Shown piece by piece: positions 34,588 through 42,579 of a DNA stretch of 64,000 nt. Numbering within the stretch: the first letter of the stretch is position 1; every line of letters begins with the position of its first letter. Under the pieces are notes generated by a model. It was not told the origin of the DNA. It saw only the letters and a program-made list of their open reading frames with translations, and made no database searches. The position numbers were made by a program, and so were the translations under genes. The DNA is from Paraperibacillus esterisolvens. Lineage in GTDB: Bacteria > Bacillota > Bacilli > Bacillales > DSM-1321. The stretch lies in NCBI RefSeq assembly GCF_046237625.1, contig NZ_CP143545.1, forward strand, positions 2,728,001-2,792,000, given 5' to 3'.

Positions 34588-36162
34588 TTGTTCAAAGTAT
34601 TAGTTTCGGATGCAATCAAGCCTGAAGGGCTTGCCCCTCTTCTTGAAGCACCCAATATAGAGCTGTATCAGCAGCCTGCCTCAAAATCAACGGACCTTCT
34701 CAAAGACATCGACGCTTTGCTCGTAAGAAGCGAAACCAAGGTGACAGAAGAACTTATGGAAGCGATGCCCAAGCTCAAGATTATCGCCCGTGCCGGGGTG
34801 GGTGTAGACAATATCGATGTCTCTGCTGCTACTAAACGCGGGATTGTTGTCATCAATGCGCCGGATGGCAATACGATTTCTACGGCGGAACATACTTTTG
34901 CCATGATGGCCTCCCTTGCCAGGCATATCCCGCAGGCCCATTCCTCACTAAAATCGGGCCAATGGAAACGCAAGGAATATGTAGGCACGGAGCTTTATGG
35001 CAAGGACCTTGGTATTGTCGGAATGGGACGAATTGGCGGAGAGATCGCAAAGCGGGCTAAAGCTTTCGGCATGAATGTCCTGGTGTATGATCCGTTCTTT
35101 TCCGTTGAAAGAGCGAGGCAGCTGAACGTCCAGTCGGTTTCCCTTGAAGAGTTAATGCAGAATGCTGACTTCATCACTGTACATACCCCGCTAACAGAAG
35201 AAACCCGGGGTCTGATCAATAGAGATACACTCTCGTTGTGTAAAAAAGGAGTATACCTCCTCAATTGTGCCCGCGGCGGGATCATCGATGAGGATGCTCT
35301 TTATGAAGCAATCGTAACAGGACAGGCTGCCGGGGCAGCCCTTGATGTATTTGTCGAGGAACCACCTTTCGGCAATAAGCTGCTTGAGCTTGACAAAGTC
35401 ATTACCACTCCTCACCTTGGAGCCTCCACACGTGAAGCCCAGCTGAATGTTGCAGCACAGGTGGCGGGAGAGGTACTGCAATATTTGAATGGCAGCCCGG
35501 TCGCCAACTCTATCAATCTTCCTGCGGTCTCAAAGGAAGTATTCATGAAAATCCAGCCTTACTATCTTCTCGCCCGGCAGATGGGAGCACTTGCGTCACA
35601 GCTTACTAAACGTGCAGTGCTGGAGCTGTCCGTCACTTATGCAGGACTGCCGGATGATTTCGAACAAAGCATGCTGACTAAAGCACTGGCGGCCGGCTTT
35701 TTCAGGAGAATTGTGGATGTTACAGTCAATGAAGTGAACGCACTTCTGGTTTCCAAGGAACGTGGAGTCACATTAGGCGAAAAAACATCTGACAATACAT
35801 ATGGCTATGCAAATTCAATTACGCTGGAAGTCAGGACTGAAAACCGGAACTTTGAAATCAGGGGTTCTTATATCCAGCAGTACGGGGGCCGGATTTTAAG
35901 CCTCAATGGTTTTAATATCGACTTTTTGCCCTCAGGCAACCTTCTTTATATTCAGCATACGGATAAACCTGGTGTAATCGGGAGAGTAGGAAAGATCCTC
36001 GGGGACTATGAAGTGAATATCGCCACCATGCAGGTCGGAAGGAAATCTGCCGGCGGAGAAGCCATCATGGTACTTACTTTTGATAAGCCTCTTGACACCA
36101 ATATCCTGAATGAACTTCAATTAAGTGAAGATATTTCATTTTTGCATAATATAGTGCTATAA
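34588..36162 (+). CDS. serA: D-3-phosphoglycerate dehydrogenase
   Basis: First step of serine synthesis. It is 524 aa with a TTG start (34588) after AGGTG, giving MFKVLVSD like the family; a GTG nine bases upstream is possible. Substrate and NAD domains: GRIGGEIAKRA (near 148) binds NAD, catalytic Arg in NCARGG (near 229), Glu/His pair later (HLGAST). An intervening domain (about 320-440) and a C-terminal ACT domain (about 450-524, HTDKPGVIGRVGKILG) allow serine feedback. Strong promoter overlapped by a TnrA/GlnR-type box. Confidence 0.95.
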   Translation: MFKVLVSDAIKPEGLAPLLEAPNIELYQQPASKSTDLLKDIDALLVRSETKVTEELMEAMPKLKIIARAGVGVDNIDVSAATKRGIVVINAPDGNTISTAEHTFAMMASLARHIPQAHSSLKSGQWKRKEYVGTELYGKDLGIVGMGRIGGEIAKRAKAFGMNVLVYDPFFSVERARQLNVQSVSLEELMQNADFITVHTPLTEETRGLINRDTLSLCKKGVYLLNCARGGIIDEDALYEAIVTGQAAGAALDVFVEEPPFGNKLLELDKVITTPHLGASTREAQLNVAAQVAGEVLQYLNGSPVANSINLPAVSKEVFMKIQPYYLLARQMGALASQLTKRAVLELSVTYAGLPDDFEQSMLTKALAAGFFRRIVDVTVNEVNALLVSKERGVTLGEKTSDNTYGYANSITLEVRTENRNFEIRGSYIQQYGGRILSLNGFNIDFLPSGNLLYIQHTDKPGVIGRVGKILGDYEVNIATMQVGRKSAGGEAIMVLTFDKPLDTNILNELQLSEDISFLHNIVL

Positions 36163-36170
36163 AAACAGTT

Positions 36171-36203
36171 AAGGCTGCCGGGACATCCGGCAGCCTTCTT
36201 TTT
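36171..36203 (+). terminator. Terminator of serA
   Basis: 11-bp stem AAGGCTGCCGG/CCGGCAGCCTT (36171-36197) followed by CTTTTTC. Confidence 0.88.
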
Positions 36204-36230
36204 CATTCCTTTTACTGGATTCTTTTCCGC

Positions 36231-37055
36231 TTATCTCTTCCCTTTACCAAGCGGCACCAATTGCCTTTTCCCTTTAGAAAATGTCATTAAATCTTGATAA
36301 CCGGAACTGATGGCAAGTGCTTCTGCCTGATCAAAGTCCGCTCCTACATGTTCTGGAAAATGGGCATCTGAGGAAAATACAATCGGTATCCCTTTTTCAA
36401 AGCACATATCAAGCAAACGCTTGTCCGGATACAGCTCACCAACAGGTTTTCTTAATCCGGCTGTACTGATTTCCACACAGGTTTTCGAATTTTTCAAGGC
36501 ATCAGTTGCCCGGTCAAACTGTTCCAGCAAAAACTCTTCATCCTTGGGGACGTAATTAAAAATCTTGACGAGGTCCATATGGCCGATGATATCGAATAAA
36601 TCGCTTTCCGCCAGTGTGACAACCTGATCAAAATAGGCACGATATATCTCATATATGTCTCTTTTGTCCCATTCGTGCATATACTCCTTTAAATCGATTC
36701 CGAAATCACCAATCCAATGGATAGAGCCAATTATGTAATCAAAGTCAAAGGATTGGATGAAAGCCTGCATTTCTTTATGCCTGCCTGGTGTGTAATCCAT
36801 TTCAATAGACATTTTAACATCAATATCTGCCTCCCAGGCTTGCTTGAATAAAGAAACATAATCTTCCATTTTATAATAACGCCTGGGATTTACCCATTCA
36901 TTTTGCAGAATGTCTGCCGTTTCATAAAAATGATAGGCATGTTCAGAAATTCCGAAAAAATCAATTTGTTTCTGCCGGGCGCTGTCAGTAAATTTCTTAA
37001 GATATTCCAGCGTCAAGGTCCCTGTTTCTAAATGGTTATGATAATCAGTCAGCAT
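36231..37055 (-). CDS. PHP-family histidinol-phosphatase-like protein (HisJ type)
   Basis: 274 aa. PHP metal motifs: DYHNHLE (4-10), ISEHAY (near 36), GSIHWI (near 115), GHMDL (near 163) and FSSDAH (near 234), so an active metallophosphatase. HisJ enzymes remove phosphate from histidinol phosphate, but this copy is away from any his operon, so another phosphate ester is possible. Start with AGGGGGG upstream. Convergent with serA. Confidence 0.83.
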   Translation of the reverse strand: MLTDYHNHLETGTLTLEYLKKFTDSARQKQIDFFGISEHAYHFYETADILQNEWVNPRRYYKMEDYVSLFKQAWEADIDVKMSIEMDYTPGRHKEMQAFIQSFDFDYIIGSIHWIGDFGIDLKEYMHEWDKRDIYEIYRAYFDQVVTLAESDLFDIIGHMDLVKIFNYVPKDEEFLLEQFDRATDALKNSKTCVEISTAGLRKPVGELYPDKRLLDMCFEKGIPIVFSSDAHFPEHVGADFDQAEALAISSGYQDLMTFSKGKRQLVPLGKGKR

Positions 37056-37150
37056 ACTAGCCCCCCTATATTCCTTTAATTATACAAGGGGACAGGGAAA
37101 TTACCAGGACTCCGGCTCAAAAATTTATAATTTTTCGACAATAATTACCC

Positions 37151-37840
37151 TCACCGCGGCAGCGTAAGAACTTGTCCAATCAGAATCTTATCAGCCCGCA
37201 TATTATTTATCCCCTTTAGTTCATCCACACTGGTCCCGGCCATTACGGCAACGGACCATAAAGTATCTCCCTTTTTTACCCTGTATATCTTTTGCGGACT
37301 GTTATTGCTGTCTTCCTTTTGGACAGCCACCGCCGCATGAACGGGAGTTTGTGCATCGTTTAGCGCGATTAATGGATCTATGGCATTTTCCTTGCTGAAC
37401 GTCCAATTCGCCTCATGTATTTCAAAATGGAGATGCACACCGGTTGAATGGCCTGTCGTCCCCATCAGGCCGACAGCCTGTCCGCCTTTAACGGAGTCCC
37501 CAGGCTTCACCAGTATGGTGTTTAAATGGGCATACACGGTTTCGTACTGCCCATCATGCCGGATGAATACCACATTTCCATAGGAAGGCGAGAAGTAAGC
37601 CCTGCTTACTTCTCCCGCTTTGGATGCTATAACTTTTGTATTTATCGGAGCTGCTATATCTATTCCTTTATGAGCTCCCCCTCTGGTTCCAAAATGGTCG
37701 GTAATGACCCCTTCAGCCGGCCAGATAAAACCCTCCGGCAGCTTTTCGGCCGCCTGCATCCGATTGCCCCCTATAAATAATAAGGAAATGCACAAGGCAA
37801 TGAGCAGAGCAATCAAAAGTCTTCTTCCATAGTCGAGCAT
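37151..37840 (-). CDS. Secreted M23 peptidase with LysM domain
   Basis: 229 aa. Signal peptide or anchor (about 8-30), M23 (lysostaphin-type) endopeptidase domain (about 42-155) with zinc ligands in HKGID (H57, D61) and HLHFE (near 136), then a C-terminal LysM domain (about 183-228). Likely cleaves or binds peptidoglycan cross-bridges outside the cell. Excellent SD AAGGAGGAA. Stands alone between the PHP gene and rsiX. A regulatory or sporulation role cannot be judged. Confidence 0.87.
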   Translation of the reverse strand: MLDYGRRLLIALLIALCISLLFIGGNRMQAAEKLPEGFIWPAEGVITDHFGTRGGAHKGIDIAAPINTKVIASKAGEVSRAYFSPSYGNVVFIRHDGQYETVYAHLNTILVKPGDSVKGGQAVGLMGTTGHSTGVHLHFEIHEANWTFSKENAIDPLIALNDAQTPVHAAVAVQKEDSNNSPQKIYRVKKGDTLWSVAVMAGTSVDELKGINNMRADKILIGQVLTLPR

Positions 37841-37973
37841 AACTTCCTCCTTAAAAATGCATATCTCTAATTCCTATGACGTCCTATGATCATCCATTAC
37901 TCCAGATCATGGAAATATTTTCATACACATTTGTTTAGGATAGCCGGCATGGCATGAAATATTCACAAAACAG

Positions 37974-38006
37974 GAAAAAACCTGACCGGGAAGTCCCTGT
38001 CAGGTT
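37974..38006 (-). terminator. Terminator of sigX-rsiX
   Basis: Stem AACCTGAC/GTCAGGTT with inner GGGA/TCCC (37979-38006), then six T on the minus strand. Confidence 0.83.
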
Positions 38007-38012
38007 ATGTTT

Positions 38013-39308
38013 TTAATGGATTAAATTTGGAGCCGCCGGCACCGGCACTTCTTCATCCAGATTATACGGACCAACCTTAGAAATTCGCGGGGACTTGAAG
38101 ATAACCCCCGAAAAACCGTATTCTTTTGCTGTTAGAAGGATTGCTTCAATGGCGCGCAGGTTTTCCTCATCTTCTTTTAAGGATGTTTCACTTGTAAATG
38201 TAAGCTCCAGCTTATCGCCCTTTTCAACAGCCGACTCGATGCTGATTCCGGCTGGTATGGAAGGGGCAACTGATCCCTGTGGCTCGGCAGCCTTCATTTC
38301 CTTCAGCGCATCCTGAATGTTATCAATCTCTGTATTTCCCGGCACCAGAAGCATCGGCTTACTCTCATCCGCCTGATAAATAAAGGTTGGCCTCTTGGAA
38401 TGAGGCAATATGTCCTCCTCAGTCTTGTAGCCTGTTTCAGGCAGTTCTACCCCGGGACTGCCTCCGGTAGAAAATAAAATTTTTGAATAGCCCTGATATT
38501 TAAATGTTTCTTCAAGCGCTCTTAATAAAGCCGGCTCATATAAATTGCTAAAATTTGTATCAGCCGGAAAATCGACATTCACCGTTCTTTCCTCGGATCC
38601 CGGGGTCATTTTAAGATCTAATGGGTAATAATCCTGTAAACCAAGGCTGGCTTCATCCAAGCTGTTCATCTTCTCAAGGAGCAGCTGGAATAGCTGATGC
38701 CTGTCCGCACCATCTTCCGCTTCAAAGGTCAGGGGGATTACATAATTGACGTTATTGTCAGGTACGCCAATGGTAATGAAAGACTTTTCCTCCGATGCTT
38801 CTGTGCTTAACAAGGTACCGGTCAGCGCAGAGGCTGCGTGCAGCGGCGGGCTGCTTTCATCCTCCTCCTCTATGGGTTCCCCTTCTTCAGTTTTAGGGAC
38901 TGTTTCCGCCCCATCTTCTGTTTTCTTTTCGGAGGTTTCGCTGATATCCTCTTTACGTTCTGGAACAGGAGGCTCTGCAGGCTCGGCGCTTTTTTCTGCT
39001 ATCTCAGGGGCAGCCGGAGAGTCAGGGCTCCCTGTGCTTTTTGAACTGTTTGACAGATCTTGATGAATAGCGGCGCTGTCTTTAGATTTTTGTTCTGTAT
39101 GGAGATAAGAAGAGGCAAGTATTGAGAATAGAAGAACAGCGGCAGCACCGGCTGCAGCCGGAATCCAGCGCTTTTCCCGTTTTCTTCTCCGATTTGAGCG
39201 CAGTTCGATGTTCTGGAGAATCTCCGCTTTGCTTCTTTCATCTTTTACAGCCGGAAATTTCCTTAATGCCTCTTCAATCTGCTGTTCGCTGAGATCATAT
39301 CTTTTCAA
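38013..39308 (-). CDS. rsiX: Anti-sigma X factor RsiX
   Basis: 431 aa. A cytosolic N-terminal part (1-46) that would bind sigma X, one membrane helix (about 48-68), an extracellular Ser/Pro/Glu-rich linker (70-160), and two GerMN-like modules (about 170-275 and 295-420). Overlaps sigX by 14 nt, the arrangement of a sigma factor with its own anti-sigma factor. Longer than B. subtilis RsiX (about 370 aa), mainly through the linker. Confidence 0.86.
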   Translation of the reverse strand: MKRYDLSEQQIEEALRKFPAVKDERSKAEILQNIELRSNRRRKREKRWIPAAAGAAAVLLFSILASSYLHTEQKSKDSAAIHQDLSNSSKSTGSPDSPAAPEIAEKSAEPAEPPVPERKEDISETSEKKTEDGAETVPKTEEGEPIEEEDESSPPLHAASALTGTLLSTEASEEKSFITIGVPDNNVNYVIPLTFEAEDGADRHQLFQLLLEKMNSLDEASLGLQDYYPLDLKMTPGSEERTVNVDFPADTNFSNLYEPALLRALEETFKYQGYSKILFSTGGSPGVELPETGYKTEEDILPHSKRPTFIYQADESKPMLLVPGNTEIDNIQDALKEMKAAEPQGSVAPSIPAGISIESAVEKGDKLELTFTSETSLKEDEENLRAIEAILLTAKEYGFSGVIFKSPRISKVGPYNLDEEVPVPAAPNLIH

Positions 39309-39834
39309 TTCTCACCCCTCCTTTCTCAGGTTCTTCGCTGATAATTTTCTTCAGATTCTTCAGTGCCCTGTGCTGGGTAGTTTTGACTTTGCTCTCCGTC
39401 CAGCCCAGGACGGCTGCAGTCTCAGATATAGTTAATTCCTGTATGTACCGCAAGACAATGACCGTTTTTTGGTCGACCGTACATCTGTCAAGACTTTCAT
39501 ATACCAGTCTGAACTCCTCCTGCTCCAGTATAAATTCCTCGGGCAGCGGCTGTTCATCCTGAATTTCATTCCTGCCCCAGTCAAAATTCTCGAGCAGTCT
39601 CTGCTTCCAGCTTTTGTGTTTTCTGAAATGATCAATGGCTGTGTTCCTCGCAATGGAGTAAAGCCAGGTCCGCTCACTGCTTTTTCCCTGGAAACTCTCA
39701 AATGATTTATATACTCTGATGTATACTTCCTGTACAAGATCCTCAGCAGTTTCCCGATTATTTACCATATAAAATAAAAATTGAAATAAATCCTGATGGT
39801 AATTATCATAGATCCTTTGGAAAACGGAGTCCAC
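39295..39834 (-). CDS. sigX: ECF RNA polymerase sigma factor SigX
   Basis: 179 aa. Region 2 (about 10-75, including ETAEDLVQEVYIRVYKSFESFQ) and region 4 (about 115-170, ELTISETAAVLGWTESKVKTTQHRAL) are intact. In B. subtilis sigma X controls cell-envelope charge and dlt/pssA genes. Starts with GTG at 39834 after GGAGGTGG. Overlap with rsiX and a perfect sigma X-type promoter at 39861-39887 support the identity. Confidence 0.9.
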   Translation of the reverse strand: MDSVFQRIYDNYHQDLFQFLFYMVNNRETAEDLVQEVYIRVYKSFESFQGKSSERTWLYSIARNTAIDHFRKHKSWKQRLLENFDWGRNEIQDEQPLPEEFILEQEEFRLVYESLDRCTVDQKTVIVLRYIQELTISETAAVLGWTESKVKTTQHRALKNLKKIISEEPEKGGVRIEKI

Positions 39835-39860
39835 TTTACCCCACCTCCGTTACATTATTA

Positions 39861-39887
39861 GTCGGAACTGACTTTTAAAAAGTTACA
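39861..39887 (-). promoter_or_regulatory. Autoregulatory sigma X promoter
   Basis: Minus-strand TGTAAC - 17 nt - CGAC matches the sigma X consensus exactly and lies 27 bp before the sigX start codon. Confidence 0.8.
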
Positions 39888-39974
39888 ATATAAATATAGT
39901 ATTATTCTGGGTAAATTGGAAGAATTATCGAATAAAGAAAAGCTGTGTTTCTAAAAACGGAAAAAGCCAAGCCT

Positions 39975-40902
39975 CTAGCTAATGGGCGGATTCTGGCCCT
40001 GCATCAAGGAAGGCTGACTGGATCGCTTGCTTTTTTTGTAGGCCAGCGGCGTCATTTTCATGTTTTCTTTAAATATTTCTATAAAATGACTGGTGCTGTT
40101 GAAACCAGCCTGAAACGCAGCCTCTGTCACAGTAGTCCCTGGCTGCTGCAGGAAGAGCAGGCTTTTTCTAATCCGATATTCTGATACATAATTTAAAGGC
40201 GTTTTCTTTAATATCCGTTTAAAATAACGGCAGCATTCAGACCGGCTGAGCTGCCCGGCTCTAGCAATGTCTTCCAGCATGATTTTTTCTGGATAATGAA
40301 CTTGGATCCACTGGATCATTTTTTTCAAACGTTCATTGCCCTGCATTCCTTCCTTCTCGTCGACTGTTTGAAATCCATGGGTAACCATAGTCCTCCAAAG
40401 CAGCGCTAATTGTATGGAAATATCCATTTCATAGTTCGGAGCCTTGCTCTTCAATGTCTTAGTAATCTCCCTGATTAAATTCAATATTTCCTTTGCCCAG
40501 GCATCTCCGGGATTCAATAATAGAAAGGGCAGACTGGCATTATGGATATAGGGACTCATATACTCTGTATACAGCTCAGGCAGCAAAATAAACTGAGGTG
40601 ATACATTCAAACAGATGTACACACATTCAGAAAGAGCTTTTTCCTCCGCCATGTGAAGGCAGCCGCTGTTGATAAACAAACCTTCCCCTGTCTGGAGGTC
40701 TATTCTTTGGTCGTTAACCTGGAAGATGGCCCCCCCCTTTCAAAATCAGGACGAATTGAAGCTCCTCATGCCAGTGAAGCGGAATATATCCATGATCATT
40801 GTCTCTTATCTTCGTTTCATAACAGGCTATGGGCAGCACAACTGTACGATGCTCGGTAAGCTCCTTCAATTGGGGATCTACTACAAAATTTTTAATCTGC
40901 AT
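39975..40902 (-). pseudogene. AraC family regulator, frameshifted at a G8 tract
   Basis: The N-terminal cupin part (MQIKNFVVDPQ...HWHEELQFV, start 40902 with GAGGTGGG) runs into a stop just after a run of eight G on the minus strand (C at 40730-40737 on plus). With seven G the frame would continue through IFQVNDQRIDLQTGEGLFINSGC into the C-terminal part. That part carries two AraC helix-turn-helix motifs (MLEDIARAGQLSRSECCRYFKR and VTEAAFQAGFNSTSHFIEIFK). The repaired protein is about 308 aa. It may be a true mutation, a phase-variable tract or a sequencing error. Divergent to the EamA transporter, which it probably controlled. Confidence 0.85.
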
Positions 40903-41010
40903 GTACCCACCTCAATATTGTTATACTTTTATACTCAATTCAGATATAAATAGTTAAATTCCTGCCTTATGATTACAATATCATTATATTTTTATATAGG
41001 TGGGATTAAA

Positions 41011-41958
41011 ATGCGTGCGAAGAGACAAAAGGGCCTGATTCTTGTAGTACTCGGTGCCGTCTTCTGGGGAATTGGAGGAACACTCACAAAAAAGCTATTC
41101 ATGGATTCTGCTGTCACTATAAACTGGCTTGTTGCTATACGGCTGCTCATCGCCGGTTTCCTGCTTCTGGCAGTCCAATTTTTCACCAAAGACCGCTCAC
41201 AAATTTGGGTAGTCTGGAAATCTAAAAAGAATGCTGCCCAGCTGATCATATTTGGGATAATCGGTATGCTGGGAGTCCAGTATACTTACATGGCCTCCAT
41301 CAATCACGGAAATGCAGCTGTTGCAACCCTCCTTCAGTATCTGGCTCCACTCTTCATCATCGGGTACCTTCTGCTGAGCAGGCAATCCAGTCCTTCCTGG
41401 ACTGACTGTATCAGTGTCTGCCTTGGACTTGCCGGTTCCTTTTTCTTACTGACAAACGGCTCTTTCACTCAGTTGTCAGTCCCTCCTCCTGCCGTTTTCT
41501 GGGGCATATTATCAGGTTTGGCCCTTGCTTTTTACACCTTATATGCCGCTGCATTGCTAAAACAGTACGATTCCCTCGTAATCGTCGGATGGGCCATGAT
41601 GATCGGCGGCATATCCCTAAGCTTTGTACATCCGCCCTGGCTGATGAACTTCAAAAGCTTGACGGCTGAAAATTATATTTATCTTTTATTTGTCGTGATT
41701 TTCGGCACAATGATTGCCTTTTGGTTTTATATTGAAAGTTTACAAACTTTATTCCCGAAAGAAACAAGTCTTTTAGGCAGCGTTGAACCGCTCGCAGCAG
41801 TCGCGACTACCGTTTTCTGGCTGAAGGAGCCTTTTGGCAGCTATCAATGGCTTGGCACTCTGTGCATTATCGGAGTTGTGCTGTTACTTGCCATTGGGAA
41901 AAAACCGGATCCGGCTGAAAAGCAGGCTGTCATGCAGGGCGGCAAGCTGGAGGGGTAA
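41011..41958 (+). CDS. EamA/DMT family transporter
   Basis: 315 aa, about ten membrane helices in two EamA repeats (about 8-140 and 150-295); likely exporter or importer of small metabolites, substrate unknown. First repeat AVFWGIGGTLTKKLF (near 15); second ends PLAAVATTVFWLKEPFG. ATG at 41011 chosen for AGGTGG seven bases upstream; an earlier in-frame ATG lacks an SD. Divergent from the broken AraC gene with a 108-bp spacer. Both lie between sigX and resE and are absent there in B. subtilis. Confidence 0.85.
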   Translation: MRAKRQKGLILVVLGAVFWGIGGTLTKKLFMDSAVTINWLVAIRLLIAGFLLLAVQFFTKDRSQIWVVWKSKKNAAQLIIFGIIGMLGVQYTYMASINHGNAAVATLLQYLAPLFIIGYLLLSRQSSPSWTDCISVCLGLAGSFFLLTNGSFTQLSVPPPAVFWGILSGLALAFYTLYAAALLKQYDSLVIVGWAMMIGGISLSFVHPPWLMNFKSLTAENYIYLLFVVIFGTMIAFWFYIESLQTLFPKETSLLGSVEPLAAVATTVFWLKEPFGSYQWLGTLCIIGVVLLLAIGKKPDPAEKQAVMQGGKLEG

Positions 41959-41984
41959 ATTGGGGGTACATAGGTTAGGGCAGG

Positions 41985-42073
41985 TTATACCTTCGGTATA
42001 GACGAAAGGCCATGGGATATCGCTTCCCATGGCCTTTCCGTCTAATATGCTTGTCAGGTGTCTGCTTTTCTAA
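41985..42073 (+). repeat. Degenerate palindromic module with a 13-bp hairpin after the EamA gene
   Basis: 13-bp perfect stem AAAGGCCATGGGA/TCCCATGGCCTTT (42005-42037), extended by AGACG/CGTCT. It continues into TATGCTTGTCAGGTGTCTGCTTTTC-like sequence shared with the modules downstream. It may also stop EamA transcription, although no T-tract follows directly. Confidence 0.65.
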
Positions 42074-42119
42074 GTTGTATTTAGCTCTGGATTAAATGGC
42101 ATTACATTATGCTCTTTTT

Positions 42120-42545
42120 AATCCCTTCTTTGAAAAGCACCGTTCTGCGCTTTTGGATGTCATCCAGCTCCGAACTGACACCTTTGGTCATAAGCTGATC
42201 GCCGGGTAAAGGCAAGACCGGCCTTTTCCCGCCGCTCTTCTTATGCCTGTCAGGTGTCTGCTTTTCTGCGCAGTTTATTTCTTCGATTAAACAGCATCAC
42301 ATTCTACTCTTTATAAAACATTCTTTGAAAAGCACCGGTCTGCGCTTTTGGGGTCATCCAGCTCCGAACTGACACCTTTGGTCATAAGCTGATCGCCGGG
42401 TAAAGGCAAGACCGGCCTTTTCCCGCCGCTCTTCTTATGCCTGTCAGGTGTCTGCTTTTCTGCGCAGTTTATTTCTTCTGATTAAACAGCATTACATTCT
42501 GCTTTTAATCTGTTTTTTTGAAAAGCACCGTTCTCCGCTTTTGGG
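42120..42545 (+). repeat. Modular palindromic repeat block, 42-kb tandem copies
   Basis: Two palindromic modules (42159-42267 and 42353-42461). A 124-bp segment (42161-42284) is repeated without change at 42355-42478, an offset of 194 bp. Stems GACACCT/AGGTGTC and CATAAG/CTTATG, inner hairpin GGG-T-AAAGGC/GCCTTT-T-CCC. Linkers carry GAAAAGCACCG(T/G)TCT(C/G)CGCTTTT three times. The block fills the gap between the EamA gene and resE. Confidence 0.87.
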
Positions 42546-42579
42546 GTTGTTCCATAGGAAACAAGATTAATCGTGTTTT

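Noticed and set aside
42161..42478. CRISPR array
   Set aside because: Only two long (124 bp) units with a 70-bp gap and internal palindromes; no short regular repeats or spacers, no cas genes.
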